DNA from: Bacteroidota bacterium
Lineage (GTDB): Bacteria > Bacteroidota > Bacteroidia > Chitinophagales > Chitinophagaceae
Direction of reading: 5' to 3'
NCBI GenBank assembly: GCA_013286315.1
Contig: JABDFX010000017.1
Span: forward strand, 1-39,636
Length of the DNA: 39,636 bases
Position numbers and translations under genes: made by a program. Below, in pieces: positions 1 through 8,930 of this stretch. How positions within the stretch are numbered: position 1 is the first letter of the stretch; each line of letters starts with the position of its first letter. Under the pieces are notes generated by a model, which ran no database searches, had not been told where the DNA came from, and saw only the letters and a list, made by a program, of their open reading frames with translations.

Positions 1-1584
1 CGTACTGGTGGTAGCACCCGCTACATAAATGTCACCAGTCAAAGGATTCAGTTTTAAGACGAAGCAGGCATCTTCTCCCGGGCCACCCAGAAAGCTGGCA
101 AAGATCAGCGACTTACAGTCAGGAGATAATTTCACGATTACGCCGTCCTGTATTCCGCCTCCGAATGTTGTTTGAAAAGCGCCGGGAGTAATCGGAAAAT
201 CATCTTTTGAACGTGTGCAGGATGCTATGTAAATATTATTAGATCCATCCAGGATCACTTCGCTTCGGGAATCGTCTCCATAATTTTTTATGAGCAGATT
301 GGATACTTCGTGCGGACCATTTTCCTGGTTTAACTGATCTTCTATATTCACTGCGTCGTATTTGGATCCCGAAATACAGGCTGAGCCGATCAAATCAGTA
401 CCGGTTGCATTCAGTTTAACAACAAACATATCACATCCGCCCCTTTTGCCGAACACATTCAGAAAAGGAAAATCGGGGGAATAGGTGCGGCCCATAACGA
501 CCAGGTTTCCCTGGGGGTCACTGAACATGCTATGGGGGCATTCCACACTATTGCCGCCGATATAGGTAGCAAACATTCTTGTGCGGCCATTGCTGTTGAA
601 TTTGATGATACCCACATCGTTGGTACCTCCCTGGAAGTTTGCCTGAAAAGCGCCGGTCAACACCGGAAACCCATCTCCAAACACAATACCGCCGGCAAAA
701 AAAGTCCCATCCGGCCCGGGGGTTGCTGTAAAACCCCAATTGGAAGCCCGGCTGCCCGAGAAAGTGGAAAATACAAGTGTGGGATCTATCACGAGTACAC
801 GGTTATTATTATAGTGTTTGATGTCGAACCGGACTACCCTGTCTTTCGAAACACGATAACGAACGGGAATGGATTCCCTACCGTTATCACCCGCCTGGTA
901 CGAATTGGGTTCCATCTCATTGACATCGCCTACGGATGTACTTAATACCAGTCGGTTGTCGGTCACCGTTAGATTGTTCAGTCCTTCATATTGCATCGCA
1001 ATGTTTTCGGGATGGGCGCCCGGATGAACGATCAGGTCGTATTTCAGTTTTCCGTTATCGGTATAATACCGCAGATCTATACCCGGGTAAATATTTTTAT
1101 ACGTGACACCCTGGAACACACGACAATGTCGCGCCCATTTTGTGGAATCATTTCCGATGAAATAATTATTATAGGTATCGAGCGGTTTATCCGGAATTAT
1201 TTCGGCAGCCCCATTCATATTCAGAAAGCTGACAGAATAAGCATGCGAACGCAATGCAGCGGGTCTGCCGGAAAAACTTCTTTGAGCGGATTTTGGATTG
1301 GAAGTATCAGACCGGATCACCCCACCATGTGTTGAAACCGAAACAGCCATTTCCTTTTCATCGTGTAATACGACCCGGATGCCTTTTTTATGAAAAAATA
1401 AACTCCCGTTGCCGATATCCGCTTTCAATATCGCCCGCGCATCCCACTGTCCCTTGTTTTCTATAAATTCCAGATTGGGAGATTCTGTTTGGGCTGAAAC
1501 ATGCAGGCAAACAAAAGTAAAGAAGCTCAAAGCGTAAAGCGTAAAGCGTAAGGGCTGAAGTTTATTAGTGTTAAAGTTTAACAA
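1..1584 (-). CDS. DUF7948/SBBP-repeat T9SS surface protein, 5' part only
   Basis: The reading frame is open on the minus strand from a TTG at 1584 to the window edge (528 codons), so the 3' end is missing. The N-terminus is a signal peptide (hydrophobic stretch, then VSA followed by QTESPN). It continues with the DUF7948 signature NLEFIENKGQWD, the block DTYNNYFIGNDS and then SBBP beta-propeller-like repeats (for example QDGVIVKLSPD, ASFLGG). It is a clear paralogue of the protein encoded at 1840-5628, with the same domain order, so the missing end probably carries PKD domains and a T9SS sorting tail (inference). There is no in-frame ATG before the mature region. TTG at 1584 or 1590 is the only plausible start, and an in-frame TAA lies just upstream. 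Part of the signal-peptide coding sequence consists of a 7-bp tandem array. Likely secreted and surface exposed; ligand unknown. Confidence 0.85.
   Translation of the reverse strand, partial: MLNFNTNKLQPLRFTLYALSFFTFVCLHVSAQTESPNLEFIENKGQWDARAILKADIGNGSLFFHKKGIRVVLHDEKEMAVSVSTHGGVIRSDTSNPKSAQRSFSGRPAALRSHAYSVSFLNMNGAAEIIPDKPLDTYNNYFIGNDSTKWARHCRVFQGVTYKNIYPGIDLRYYTDNGKLKYDLIVHPGAHPENIAMQYEGLNNLTVTDNRLVLSTSVGDVNEMEPNSYQAGDNGRESIPVRYRVSKDRVVRFDIKHYNNNRVLVIDPTLVFSTFSGSRASNWGFTATPGPDGTFFAGGIVFGDGFPVLTGAFQANFQGGTNDVGIIKFNSNGRTRMFATYIGGNSVECPHSMFSDPQGNLVVMGRTYSPDFPFLNVFGKRGGCDMFVVKLNATGTDLIGSACISGSKYDAVNIEDQLNQENGPHEVSNLLIKNYGDDSRSEVILDGSNNIYIASCTRSKDDFPITPGAFQTTFGGGIQDGVIVKLSPDCKSLIFASFLGGPGEDACFVLKLNPLTGDIYVAGATTST
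1524..1558. repeat. Heptanucleotide array A (AGCGTAA)
   Basis: Three perfect AGCGTAA units (1531-1551) are flanked by degenerate units AGCTCAA (1524-1530) and GGGCTGA (1552-1558). The array lies inside the coding sequence of the partial T9SS protein. Read on the minus strand it encodes residues of the signal peptide (the LRFTLYALS segment). The unit length is not a multiple of three, so gain or loss of one unit would shift the start codon out of frame with the mature protein. Confidence 0.85.
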
Positions 1585-1619
1585 ATACAAATTACATAGT
1601 TTTTATAAAACTGACTCCG

Positions 1620-1818
1620 TAGTGTGGTGAATATGCAAAGTGTGATGAGTGTGGGAATGTGAAAGTTAAATTTGAAAATATAGTGTGAAAGACACTTACC
1701 AAATGATAAGTGAAAAACACCTGGCAAATGATCTGTGAAAATCACATTAACTCATTGTCATTTTCAAATTTAACTTTCACATTCTCACTTTTATCACGCT
1801 CCCTCATTCACCACATTA
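1620..1818. repeat. Long inverted repeat enclosing three 25-nt tandem units
   Basis: The left arm (1620-1679) and right arm (1760-1818) are imperfect reverse complements over about 60 nt. They include a perfect 25-bp core (1655-1679 against 1760-1784). The space between holds three units of exactly 25 nt: 1685-1709, 1710-1734 and 1735-1759. Each starts GTGAAA; the first two also share CAAATGAT, while the third diverges after its first 12 nt. The element sits between the stop of one T9SS gene and the start of its paralogue, both on the minus strand. It could be a MITE- or REP-like element, or a large structured RNA in the 5' leader of the downstream gene. It contains no ORF. Confidence 0.8.
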
Positions 1819-1857
1819 CTTTAATTCGTTAAGCAAGGCTTAACGAATTAAAGTAAT
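1815..1857 (-). terminator. Perfect 20-bp stem with 3-nt loop overlapping the stop codon
   Basis: Positions 1815-1834 and 1838-1857 are perfect reverse complements around the loop AAG. The upstream half of the stem is the coding sequence for the last residues (ITLIR) and stop of the T9SS gene at 1840-5628. No clear U-tract follows on the minus strand, so this may be a termination or mRNA 3'-end stabilising stem rather than a classical intrinsic terminator. Confidence 0.7.
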
Positions 1858-4800
1858 ATCTCCCTTTTTCTTTGTCTTCGTACCATCCGAAAAAGTTGCG
1901 TCGAGCGTGTATGCATATACCCCAATGGGTTGGGGAGCGCCATTAAATGTTCCGTCCCATCCAATAAACGGATTATTTGATTCAAAAACAATCTGCCCCC
2001 AGCGATTATAAATTTTCCAGTCCATCGAAGCAATGCCAAATCCCTTGACCATGATAATACTATTCTGGCCAAACCTTCCGGGCGTAAATGCATTGGGCAC
2101 ATCCAGCAGCGGATTGATCAGGCTTTCCACCGGATGACAGATAGTATCGGCGCATCCAAACAGATTAATGGCAACCAGACAGGCGTTAAACGTATTGGTC
2201 TGTTCATATTGATGAATAACGGTATCAGCTGAATTTTTTTGCGTTGAATCACCGTCCCCAAAGAACCAGACATAGTGTGTCGCCCCGGTGGAAGCATTGG
2301 AAAAAATAGTGGGCGTATTATACTGGGCCGGCAATGGCTGTGTTGTAAAATCAGCTGCCGGTTTCGGATAAACATGAATGGTTCGCGAAGTTGAATCAAC
2401 AATATTACAGGTACTCGAGTCCGTCGCAACCAATGTGATGACATAAGTGCCGGTATCTGCATAGGTATAAACCGGATTGATATCGGTTGAGGTATTTCCG
2501 TCACCGAAATTCCATAAAAAACTTTTTCCCGCGAGAGAAGTATTGTTGAACATCGCATTATACGGAGCACAGCCGTCTGATATTTCGAATTGTGCTTTTA
2601 CCACGGGCGATACACGCAAGGTCTGGGTGGTCGTGTCCGGATAATTACAATAATTGGTATCGGACAAAATCAATTGTACCAGGTAGGCTCCCGAAGCCGC
2701 ATAGGTATGTGTGACCGGACTGGTGCCGGGTGCCATGGTACCGTCTCCGAAATTCCAGGTAAATGAACCGGGCTGAAATGGCTTGCCGGCGGGAGGTGTG
2801 GATGTATTCGTAAACATATAATTGAGTGACTGGCAGGGGGGGAGTTTGCTGATATCGAAATTCAGAATTGCTTTATCTGTACGCACCCGGATTGTCAGAT
2901 AAGCTGTATCGGCAATATTACAGGTGGTAGAATCGATGGCAATCAGGCGAACGGTATAGGTACCAATGGATGTATAAGTATGTACCACCTGGAATGCAGT
3001 GGTCGTCGTATCCGGGCTGCCATCTCCAAATTTCCAGACATATAATTTTGCATTGTGTACGGTGTCTTTAAAAAGCACATCCAGCGGCACGCACCCGGAG
3101 CTGTCCAGACGCCCATCTATAAATGGTCGTGGATCTGCAGCTACCCCGGCAAAGTTGAATGAAATTTTTACGGCGGCGAGATTGCATCCGTTTGCACCGG
3201 CCCCGTTTCTGGGAGACCATACGTTCAGTGTTGTCGGGAACGTTCCCATTCCATAACAATTCGCACAAATGGCTTCATAAATAACGCCCTGTTTGTCGAA
3301 CCGGCTGGTTCCGCCATCTACATGATTGCCGAGCCCTCCGGTTTGTCCAAAGAAGCTTCCATACAACTGGCTGACTGCATTTTTTTGCATGACGAAAAAG
3401 TAGAAATCATTTCCGTCTGTGGTCTTTTTTATCGCATTATTTGTAACGGTCAGGCCCGTTGTTTTCGAATTATTGTAAACAGCCTTTCCACCCCCTTCCA
3501 CTTCAATCCCTCCGCCCCAACCGGCTACATACACATTTTCACAGCGGTCAACGAGAAATGCCGTTGGTGAAATATCCGGATAGTTGGCACCTTTGCCAAA
3601 TGTGGTTGAATAGATAAAGGCAGAAATATCCGGTTTCAGTTTGGCAATAAATTGTTTGCCCTTTGCCTGATTGAAAGTCGCATTGATAACCGGCCACACA
3701 CCCGTGGTAGTTCCCATGATATATGGAAAACCCAGGTTGTCAAACTGAACGCCATACAGAACCTCTGTGCCGTTGGTTCCGAAATAAGAGGTTTTTACCA
3801 GCGTACCGCCATCATTACTTACAATGGACAAGAACCCGTCAATGCCTCCCTGATTGGCAGCGTAAACTACGGGTCCGTTGGAAGTGCCCTGCAGATTGTT
3901 GCTGGATGTGCCGCCGACAACATACACATTGTTATCGCTCGGATTCAATGCCAGTGCAAAAGCGGCATCGTCATTATTTCCACCCAGATATGAACTGGCG
4001 AGGATCGTGCTGAGATCCGGGTTGGTCTTTATAAAAACACCATCCTGTTTGCCACCATTGGTTTTTTGAAAGGCATTACCCGTAACCGGAAAATCTGTAG
4101 AAGAAGTGCAGGATGCCAGGTATACATTACCCGTTTTATCGAGGATCACTTCACTGCGGCCATCGTCTCCATAATTTAAACGAAGGGAGCTCTGACCCAT
4201 GGGAACAATATTACTTGAATATTTTGGTGCGATATTCACCCCGTCGTTAGCAGTTCCACCGATGATCCGGGATCCGATCAGGCCTGTTCCGGAAGCGTTT
4301 AATTTTGTCAGGATGATATCATAACCACCTTTCCATACGTCTTTGGCACCGGTGCTATTTACATTTGGAAAATCAGAAGAGCTGGTTCTGCCGGCAATCA
4401 CCAGATTTCCTGCCTGGTCCACCACCAGGCTGTGGGGTTGCTCGTTCCCCTTTCCACCCAGGTAAGTGGCATATACACGATTCACTCCGTTGCTGCTGAA
4501 TTTCATGATGGTAATATCATAATGATAGCTACCGTCTGTAGCATCTCCTCCCTTGAACGTTGACTGATATGCACCGGGACTTACCGGAAACAAATTACCA
4601 TTACTGATCGGGTCGGAGTCTAATGTTATACTTCCGGAATAAAAACTACCACTTTCATCATAGGTGGCTGTATAACCCCAATTGTCGGAATGTGATCCGG
4701 TAAAAGTTGAAAATATAAGCGTGGGATCAATAATAAGTGTAGCAGAAGGAGAATAGTTGCTGACATGAAAAAGCACCGTATTGTCAGGACCCGCCCTGTA

Positions 4801-5628
4801 ACTGCATTCGACATCTTTATTGCCATCTTTTGAAAACTGATATGTGTGCGGTATCATTTCTTTTACATCTCCCACTGATGTGTGAATGGTAACTTGAGCA
4901 GCTTTAACCATGAGCTTGTCGGCACCCCTGTATTTCATCACGATATTATCCGGATTTCCTCCCGGGTGCACAACCAGATCGTATTTCAATTGGTTGTTTT
5001 CCGTATAATACCTCATATCGATGTTGGGATAAATATTTTTGTAGATGATCGCCTGGTAAATTTTACAATTCGATTTCCAGCGGGAAGAATCGTTGCCAAT
5101 AAAATAATTATTATACGTATCGAGACTTTTATCTCCCTGGATTTCCACTTGTTCAGAACTGTTCAGGAACTCCACCTGGTAAACATGGGAATGCATGATG
5201 ATATTGATCGATGAACCATTCGGATTAGAAGGTCCTCCCCCCGGGTTGGATTGAACGGGCGGAAGAGAAGCGGCCAGATCGGACGCAGAGGATGCCTTAT
5301 TTGATGGGGAAGCGGCTGCGTTGGATACAGCTGTTGAATTAGCTGTTGTGGCGGGAGCCGCAGATTGACCGGTAGCCTTATTGCCGTTTGGTATACCATG
5401 CATTGCATTCCTTAAAGCCTCCATATCTGAAGGACTTTGCATTAAAACTGAAAATCCGTGTTTTTGCAGGTAGAAAGTACTATTCGGCATATTGGCCCTG
5501 AAACGGATGGAATTATCCCATTGTCCCTTGTTTTCTATAAACTCCAGGTTGCCGATCTCTGACTGCGCATGGAGCAAGGATAAGCAAGTGTTCAGAAAAG
5601 CAAAAAATAAGAATAACTTCTTTTTCAA
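1840..5628 (-). CDS. DUF7948/SBBP/PKD protein with type B T9SS sorting domain
   Basis: A 1262-residue secreted protein. It has a signal peptide (KKKLFLFFAFLNTCLSLLHA then QSEIG), then a DUF7948 region (NLEFIENKGQWD, DTYNNYFIGNDS). A Ser/Ala/Pro/Gly-rich insertion follows at about residues 80-140, then SBBP beta-propeller-like repeats to about residue 850. Four PKD domains come next (VWKFGDGS, TWNFGDGT, LWNFGDGN, VWFFGDGD), and the gliding-motility-associated C-terminal domain closes the protein (NAFTPGRFG, IYNRWGQIVFES, WDGTFNG, ending KKGDITLIR). By family knowledge this tail directs export through T9SS and surface attachment. The start is TTG at 5628; an in-frame TAA lies a few codons upstream and no ATG is available. 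recG ends 21 nt upstream, so the two are probably cotranscribed. The product is likely an adhesin or matrix protein (inference). Confidence 0.93.
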   Translation of the reverse strand: MKKKLFLFFAFLNTCLSLLHAQSEIGNLEFIENKGQWDNSIRFRANMPNSTFYLQKHGFSVLMQSPSDMEALRNAMHGIPNGNKATGQSAAPATTANSTAVSNAAASPSNKASSASDLAASLPPVQSNPGGGPSNPNGSSINIIMHSHVYQVEFLNSSEQVEIQGDKSLDTYNNYFIGNDSSRWKSNCKIYQAIIYKNIYPNIDMRYYTENNQLKYDLVVHPGGNPDNIVMKYRGADKLMVKAAQVTIHTSVGDVKEMIPHTYQFSKDGNKDVECSYRAGPDNTVLFHVSNYSPSATLIIDPTLIFSTFTGSHSDNWGYTATYDESGSFYSGSITLDSDPISNGNLFPVSPGAYQSTFKGGDATDGSYHYDITIMKFSSNGVNRVYATYLGGKGNEQPHSLVVDQAGNLVIAGRTSSSDFPNVNSTGAKDVWKGGYDIILTKLNASGTGLIGSRIIGGTANDGVNIAPKYSSNIVPMGQSSLRLNYGDDGRSEVILDKTGNVYLASCTSSTDFPVTGNAFQKTNGGKQDGVFIKTNPDLSTILASSYLGGNNDDAAFALALNPSDNNVYVVGGTSSNNLQGTSNGPVVYAANQGGIDGFLSIVSNDGGTLVKTSYFGTNGTEVLYGVQFDNLGFPYIMGTTTGVWPVINATFNQAKGKQFIAKLKPDISAFIYSTTFGKGANYPDISPTAFLVDRCENVYVAGWGGGIEVEGGGKAVYNNSKTTGLTVTNNAIKKTTDGNDFYFFVMQKNAVSQLYGSFFGQTGGLGNHVDGGTSRFDKQGVIYEAICANCYGMGTFPTTLNVWSPRNGAGANGCNLAAVKISFNFAGVAADPRPFIDGRLDSSGCVPLDVLFKDTVHNAKLYVWKFGDGSPDTTTTAFQVVHTYTSIGTYTVRLIAIDSTTCNIADTAYLTIRVRTDKAILNFDISKLPPCQSLNYMFTNTSTPPAGKPFQPGSFTWNFGDGTMAPGTSPVTHTYAASGAYLVQLILSDTNYCNYPDTTTQTLRVSPVVKAQFEISDGCAPYNAMFNNTSLAGKSFLWNFGDGNTSTDINPVYTYADTGTYVITLVATDSSTCNIVDSTSRTIHVYPKPAADFTTQPLPAQYNTPTIFSNASTGATHYVWFFGDGDSTQKNSADTVIHQYEQTNTFNACLVAINLFGCADTICHPVESLINPLLDVPNAFTPGRFGQNSIIMVKGFGIASMDWKIYNRWGQIVFESNNPFIGWDGTFNGAPQPIGVYAYTLDATFSDGTKTKKKGDITLIR

Positions 5629-5649
5629 TAGCTGGAATTTGAATTCACG

Positions 5650-7758
5650 TTAAGAAATCCGGCTCCAGGGTGTTTTACCTTTTTCCTGTTTCAATTGTTG
5701 GCGCAAAAGATTGTTATCAGGTAGATCCAGTTCGGGATCCACGTTTAAAATATCCTGCGCCTCCTGCACGGCTAACTGCAGTATCTCACGGTCACGGACA
5801 ATGTCGGCTAACTTAAAATCCAATAAGCCGCTCTGACGGGTACCTGCAATATCTCCCGGACCTCTAATCTCCATATCTTTTTCCGCAATTTTGAATCCAT
5901 CGGAGGTTTCGCACATTATCTTTAATCTTTCCCTGGCTTCGCTGCCCAGTTTATTGCCGGCTAAAAGAATGCAATAACTCTGGTCAGCGCCTCTTCCGAC
6001 ACGTCCGCGTAACTGGTGAAGCTGGGACAGACCGAATTTTTCAGCACTTTCAATTAACATAACGGTTGCGTTGGAAACGTGTACTCCCACTTCAATAACG
6101 GTGGTAGCTACCATAATCTGAGTATCTCCCGAAACAAATCTTTTCATATTGGTTTCCCGGATCGCCGTTTTCTGCCTGCCATGTACCATACTGATATAAT
6201 ACGCAGGTTCAGGAAAATAGGCTTTTACATTTTCATAACCCTTCATCAGGTTTTCATAATCGAGTTTTTCCGATTCTTCGATCAGCGGGAAGATGATATA
6301 GGCCTGCCTTCCTTTTTTTATCTCAACCTTGATGAAATCCATCACTTTAGGCCTGTCATATTCATAACGCTTTACAGTTCTGACGGGTTGCCTTCCGGGC
6401 GGCAACTCGTCGATAACGCTATAGTCAAGATCGTTATAGGCCGTCATAGCCAGGGTACGGGGGATGGGTGTTGCGGTCATCACGAGTACATGGGGAGGCA
6501 AAACGGCTTTTTTCCAGATCTTGGCGCGCTGCGCCACGCCAAAACGATGTTGTTCATCTATGATGGCCAATCCCAGATTCTTAAATAATACGGGATCTTC
6601 CAGGATGGCGTGAGTACCGATTATAATATTTATAGATCCATAGGCAAGTTCTTCGAGGATCTTTCTCCGTGCAGCTGATTTAACAGAGCCGGTAAGCAGT
6701 TTTACCGATACGGGCAGGTCCTTCAACATCTCCTGGAAGTTGATGAAATGCTGATTACTAAGGATTTCAGTAGGCGCTATCAGGCAGCTCTGGTAGCCGT
6801 TGTCGGCTGCCAGGAGCATGGTCAGGAGGGCCACCATGGTTTTCCCGCTGCCCACATCACCCTGCAAGAGCCGGTTCATCTGATGCCCCCTGGCCGTATC
6901 CTGACGAATTTCCCGTATGACCCGTTTTTGGGCGCCCGTGAGTTCAAAGGGGAGGGATTTTGTATAAAAATCATTGAAAAGCCGGCCAACCTGGCCGAAA
7001 ATGAGACCACGCGATTGTTTCTGGCGTTGCGTTTTTATCATACGTGTTCTCACCTGGTTGAAAAATAACTCTTCAAACTTCAAACGGAATAAGGCGCATT
7101 GGTAATTCTGGGGCGAGCTTGGAAAATGTATGGATTGAAAAGCCTCGAAACGGGACATCAATCCGGATTTACGAACGGTAGTCGTGGGTATAAACTCCGG
7201 AATATCTTTTTCCTTTAACTGGGAAAGCAACTGCTGTGTCAGTTTAGCTATTTGCCGTCCGCCCAGGGATCTTGCTTTGAGTTTTTCTGTACTCGGGTAG
7301 ATCGGCTGTAAGGGTAAGCCGCCTTTGACCTCATCATAGGCTTCCATTTCAGGATGTGTCAATTGCATCAGCCCGTTAAAAAAACCAACACGGCCGTATA
7401 CCCGGTATCTGAATCCGGGGTTTAGATTTTTCTCCATCCAGGATATTCCCTGAAACCAAATCAATTGCAGAACACCCGTTGCATCTTTGACTGAAGAAAC
7501 GAGCCTTTTTGAATTTCCGGTACCTAAAATCTGAAGTGAACCGAGGTAACCTGCCACCTGAACAAATTCGGTGTCAGGAGAAATGTCAGCAATGGATGTT
7601 ATTTGGGATTTATCCAGGTGACGGTATGGATACAATTCGAGCAGATCCTGAAAGGTATCGATTCCGAGTTCTTTGCGTAATAAAATCGCCCGCTGCGGAC
7701 CTACACCTTTCAGGTACTCTATCGGGCTTGATAATATCTCCGTGGAATTCCTGTTCAT
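5650..7758 (-). CDS. recG: ATP-dependent DNA helicase RecG
   Basis: This is the double-stranded DNA translocase that remodels stalled forks and Holliday junctions. About 702 residues, full length for the family. It has an N-terminal wedge/OB region (SPIEYLKGVGPQRAILLRKEL), Walker A GDVGSGKTMVAL, the DEQH box (IIDEQHRFGVAQRAK), motif III TATPIPRTLAM, and motif VI QLHQLRGRVGRG. The frame could be extended to a TTG at 7770, but that codon overlaps a TAAATTTG promoter box. The ATG at 7758 (MNRNSTE) is therefore the better start. It is divergent from the UbiA-family gene at 7855 and followed closely by the T9SS gene at 5628. Confidence 0.97.
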   Translation of the reverse strand: MNRNSTEILSSPIEYLKGVGPQRAILLRKELGIDTFQDLLELYPYRHLDKSQITSIADISPDTEFVQVAGYLGSLQILGTGNSKRLVSSVKDATGVLQLIWFQGISWMEKNLNPGFRYRVYGRVGFFNGLMQLTHPEMEAYDEVKGGLPLQPIYPSTEKLKARSLGGRQIAKLTQQLLSQLKEKDIPEFIPTTTVRKSGLMSRFEAFQSIHFPSSPQNYQCALFRLKFEELFFNQVRTRMIKTQRQKQSRGLIFGQVGRLFNDFYTKSLPFELTGAQKRVIREIRQDTARGHQMNRLLQGDVGSGKTMVALLTMLLAADNGYQSCLIAPTEILSNQHFINFQEMLKDLPVSVKLLTGSVKSAARRKILEELAYGSINIIIGTHAILEDPVLFKNLGLAIIDEQHRFGVAQRAKIWKKAVLPPHVLVMTATPIPRTLAMTAYNDLDYSVIDELPPGRQPVRTVKRYEYDRPKVMDFIKVEIKKGRQAYIIFPLIEESEKLDYENLMKGYENVKAYFPEPAYYISMVHGRQKTAIRETNMKRFVSGDTQIMVATTVIEVGVHVSNATVMLIESAEKFGLSQLHQLRGRVGRGADQSYCILLAGNKLGSEARERLKIMCETSDGFKIAEKDMEIRGPGDIAGTRQSGLLDFKLADIVRDREILQLAVQEAQDILNVDPELDLPDNNLLRQQLKQEKGKTPWSRIS

Positions 7759-7767
7759 GTAGGAGAA

Positions 7768-7775
7768 CAAATTTA
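7768..7775 (-). promoter_or_regulatory. Bacteroidota -7 box TAAATTTG for recG
   Basis: It reads TAAATTTG on the minus strand, matching the TAnnTTTG consensus, and ends only 9 nt before the recG ATG. A convincing TTTG -33 element was not found. If it is used, the mRNA leader would be only a few nucleotides long. Confidence 0.5.
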
Positions 7776-7854
7776 ATTCAATTATGGTTTACGCTATCAT
7801 ACTCATCTTGCAGAAAACAGATTATGGTTGTATATTGAAGTTAGTTTTCCATGA

Positions 7855-8748
7855 ATGAAATATTACTTACAGTTGCTAAGACCCAAAGACTGGGCAAAAA
7901 ATCTTTTTTTAATTGTTCCCTCCTTTTTTGCAGGTCAGTTTTTTGTTCGCGCCCGGTTTCTTCATTTAATGGAAGGAATTGTTTCATTTTGTTTTATTGC
8001 CTCGGCCATTTATATCATAAATGATTACCGGGATATTGAAGACGACAGAAAACATCCCGTAAAATGCAACCGCCCGCTGGCTTCGGGAAAAGTAGAAAAA
8101 CCGGCAGCTGTCGGTATCTGTATCGGATTGCTTTTATTGGGTACCATTCTGGGCCTGCTGGCGGACCCGCATTATCAATTTCTGTTTATCCTGATCCTTT
8201 ATTTTTTTATCAACCTGTTTTATTCATTCGGGCTTAAAAATTTTGCTATCCTGGATATCCTGATGCTTTCCTCGGGCTTTGTACTCCGCGTAAAGGGAGG
8301 GGCGATCATATCCAGCGTGGAAGCCACGGAATGGCTGATTATCATGACATTTCTATTGTCCCTTTTTATGGCCATTGCCAAACGGCGGGATGACCTTTTA
8401 CTGAAAGTAACAACAGGAACGGATATGCGAAAGTCGATGAGGGGCTATAATCTCGACTTTCTGAATACAATGCTGGGATTATCCAGCGCCATCGTGATCG
8501 TCGCTTACATTAATTATACCGTTTCACCGGTAACGGTGGCCCGTTTGGGTACACACAGCCTGTATTATTCAAGCCTATTTGTTATTGCGGGCCTGATGCG
8601 TTACCTGCAGATCACATTTGTACTGAAGAAATCAGGATCTCCTACAGAGATCCTGTATAAAGATCACTTTATACAGGTTACCCTGGTTTTATGGGTTTTA
8701 AGCATTTATGCCATATTATATTTGAGGAATACGACAATATTTGCGTGA
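7855..8748 (+). CDS. UbiA-family polyprenyl-phosphate transferase (DPPR synthase-like)
   Basis: A 297-residue integral membrane prenyltransferase starting MKYYLQLLRPKDWAKN. The first Asp-rich motif NDYRDIEDDRKHP (residues 56-68) is followed by KCNRPLASGK. This pattern is characteristic of the decaprenyl-phosphate phosphoribosyltransferase branch (Rv3806c-like) rather than of quinone or heme enzymes. A second conserved region, YSFGLKNFAILDILMLSSGFVLRV, follows. Several hydrophobic segments are visible. It likely transfers 5-phosphoribosyl from PRPP to a polyprenyl phosphate in the inner membrane, giving a lipid-linked pentose donor (inference from family). It opens the polysaccharide cluster. 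Its TGA stop lies inside the first unit of heptanucleotide array B. Confidence 0.85.
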   Translation: MKYYLQLLRPKDWAKNLFLIVPSFFAGQFFVRARFLHLMEGIVSFCFIASAIYIINDYRDIEDDRKHPVKCNRPLASGKVEKPAAVGICIGLLLLGTILGLLADPHYQFLFILILYFFINLFYSFGLKNFAILDILMLSSGFVLRVKGGAIISSVEATEWLIIMTFLLSLFMAIAKRRDDLLLKVTTGTDMRKSMRGYNLDFLNTMLGLSSAIVIVAYINYTVSPVTVARLGTHSLYYSSLFVIAGLMRYLQITFVLKKSGSPTEILYKDHFIQVTLVLWVLSIYAILYLRNTTIFA

Positions 8749-8922
8749 GGCGTGAGACGGGAGGCAGGAGGCGGGAGGCGTGAGGCGTGAAGCGGGAAGC
8801 GGGAGGCTTGAGGCCAAGGCGAAGGCGTAAGGCATGAGGAGTAAGGCTCAACTCATTTGGCGTTCAGCGTCCCGCGTCCAGCGTCCCGCGTCCAGCATCT
8901 GGCGTCCAGCATCCAGTGATGC
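8743..8922. repeat. Heptanucleotide array B (GCGTGAG / GCGTCCA), fills the intergenic gap
   Basis: From 8743 to 8812 there are ten consecutive 7-mers of the type GC(G/T/A)(T/G)GA(G/A). Two 6-mers and four 7-mers follow to 8852, then a 7-nt spacer TCATTTG. From 8860 to 8915 there are eight units alternating GCGTCCA and GCGTCCC with variants GCATCTG, GCATCCA and GCGTTCA. Essentially the whole gap between the UbiA-family gene and the HAD gene is made of this array. The stop codon of the UbiA-family gene is within unit one. Confidence 0.9.
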
Positions 8923-8930
8923 CGTTATGA

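Noticed and set aside
532-1466. Plus-strand ORFs of 70-137 codons opposite the partial T9SS gene
   Set aside because: They lie antisense to a continuous minus-strand frame with clear family motifs; their translations show no recognisable domain.
1685-1759. Three 25-nt repeats as a small CRISPR array
   Set aside because: The units are directly adjacent with no spacers, are imperfect, and no cas gene is in the window.
6079-6588. 169-codon plus-strand ORF inside recG
   Set aside because: It overlaps conserved helicase motifs on the other strand and has no independent support.
8743-8922. Heptad array B as a mobile element or integration site
   Set aside because: No terminal inverted repeats, target duplication or recombinase gene; the period-7 structure is explained by tandem expansion.
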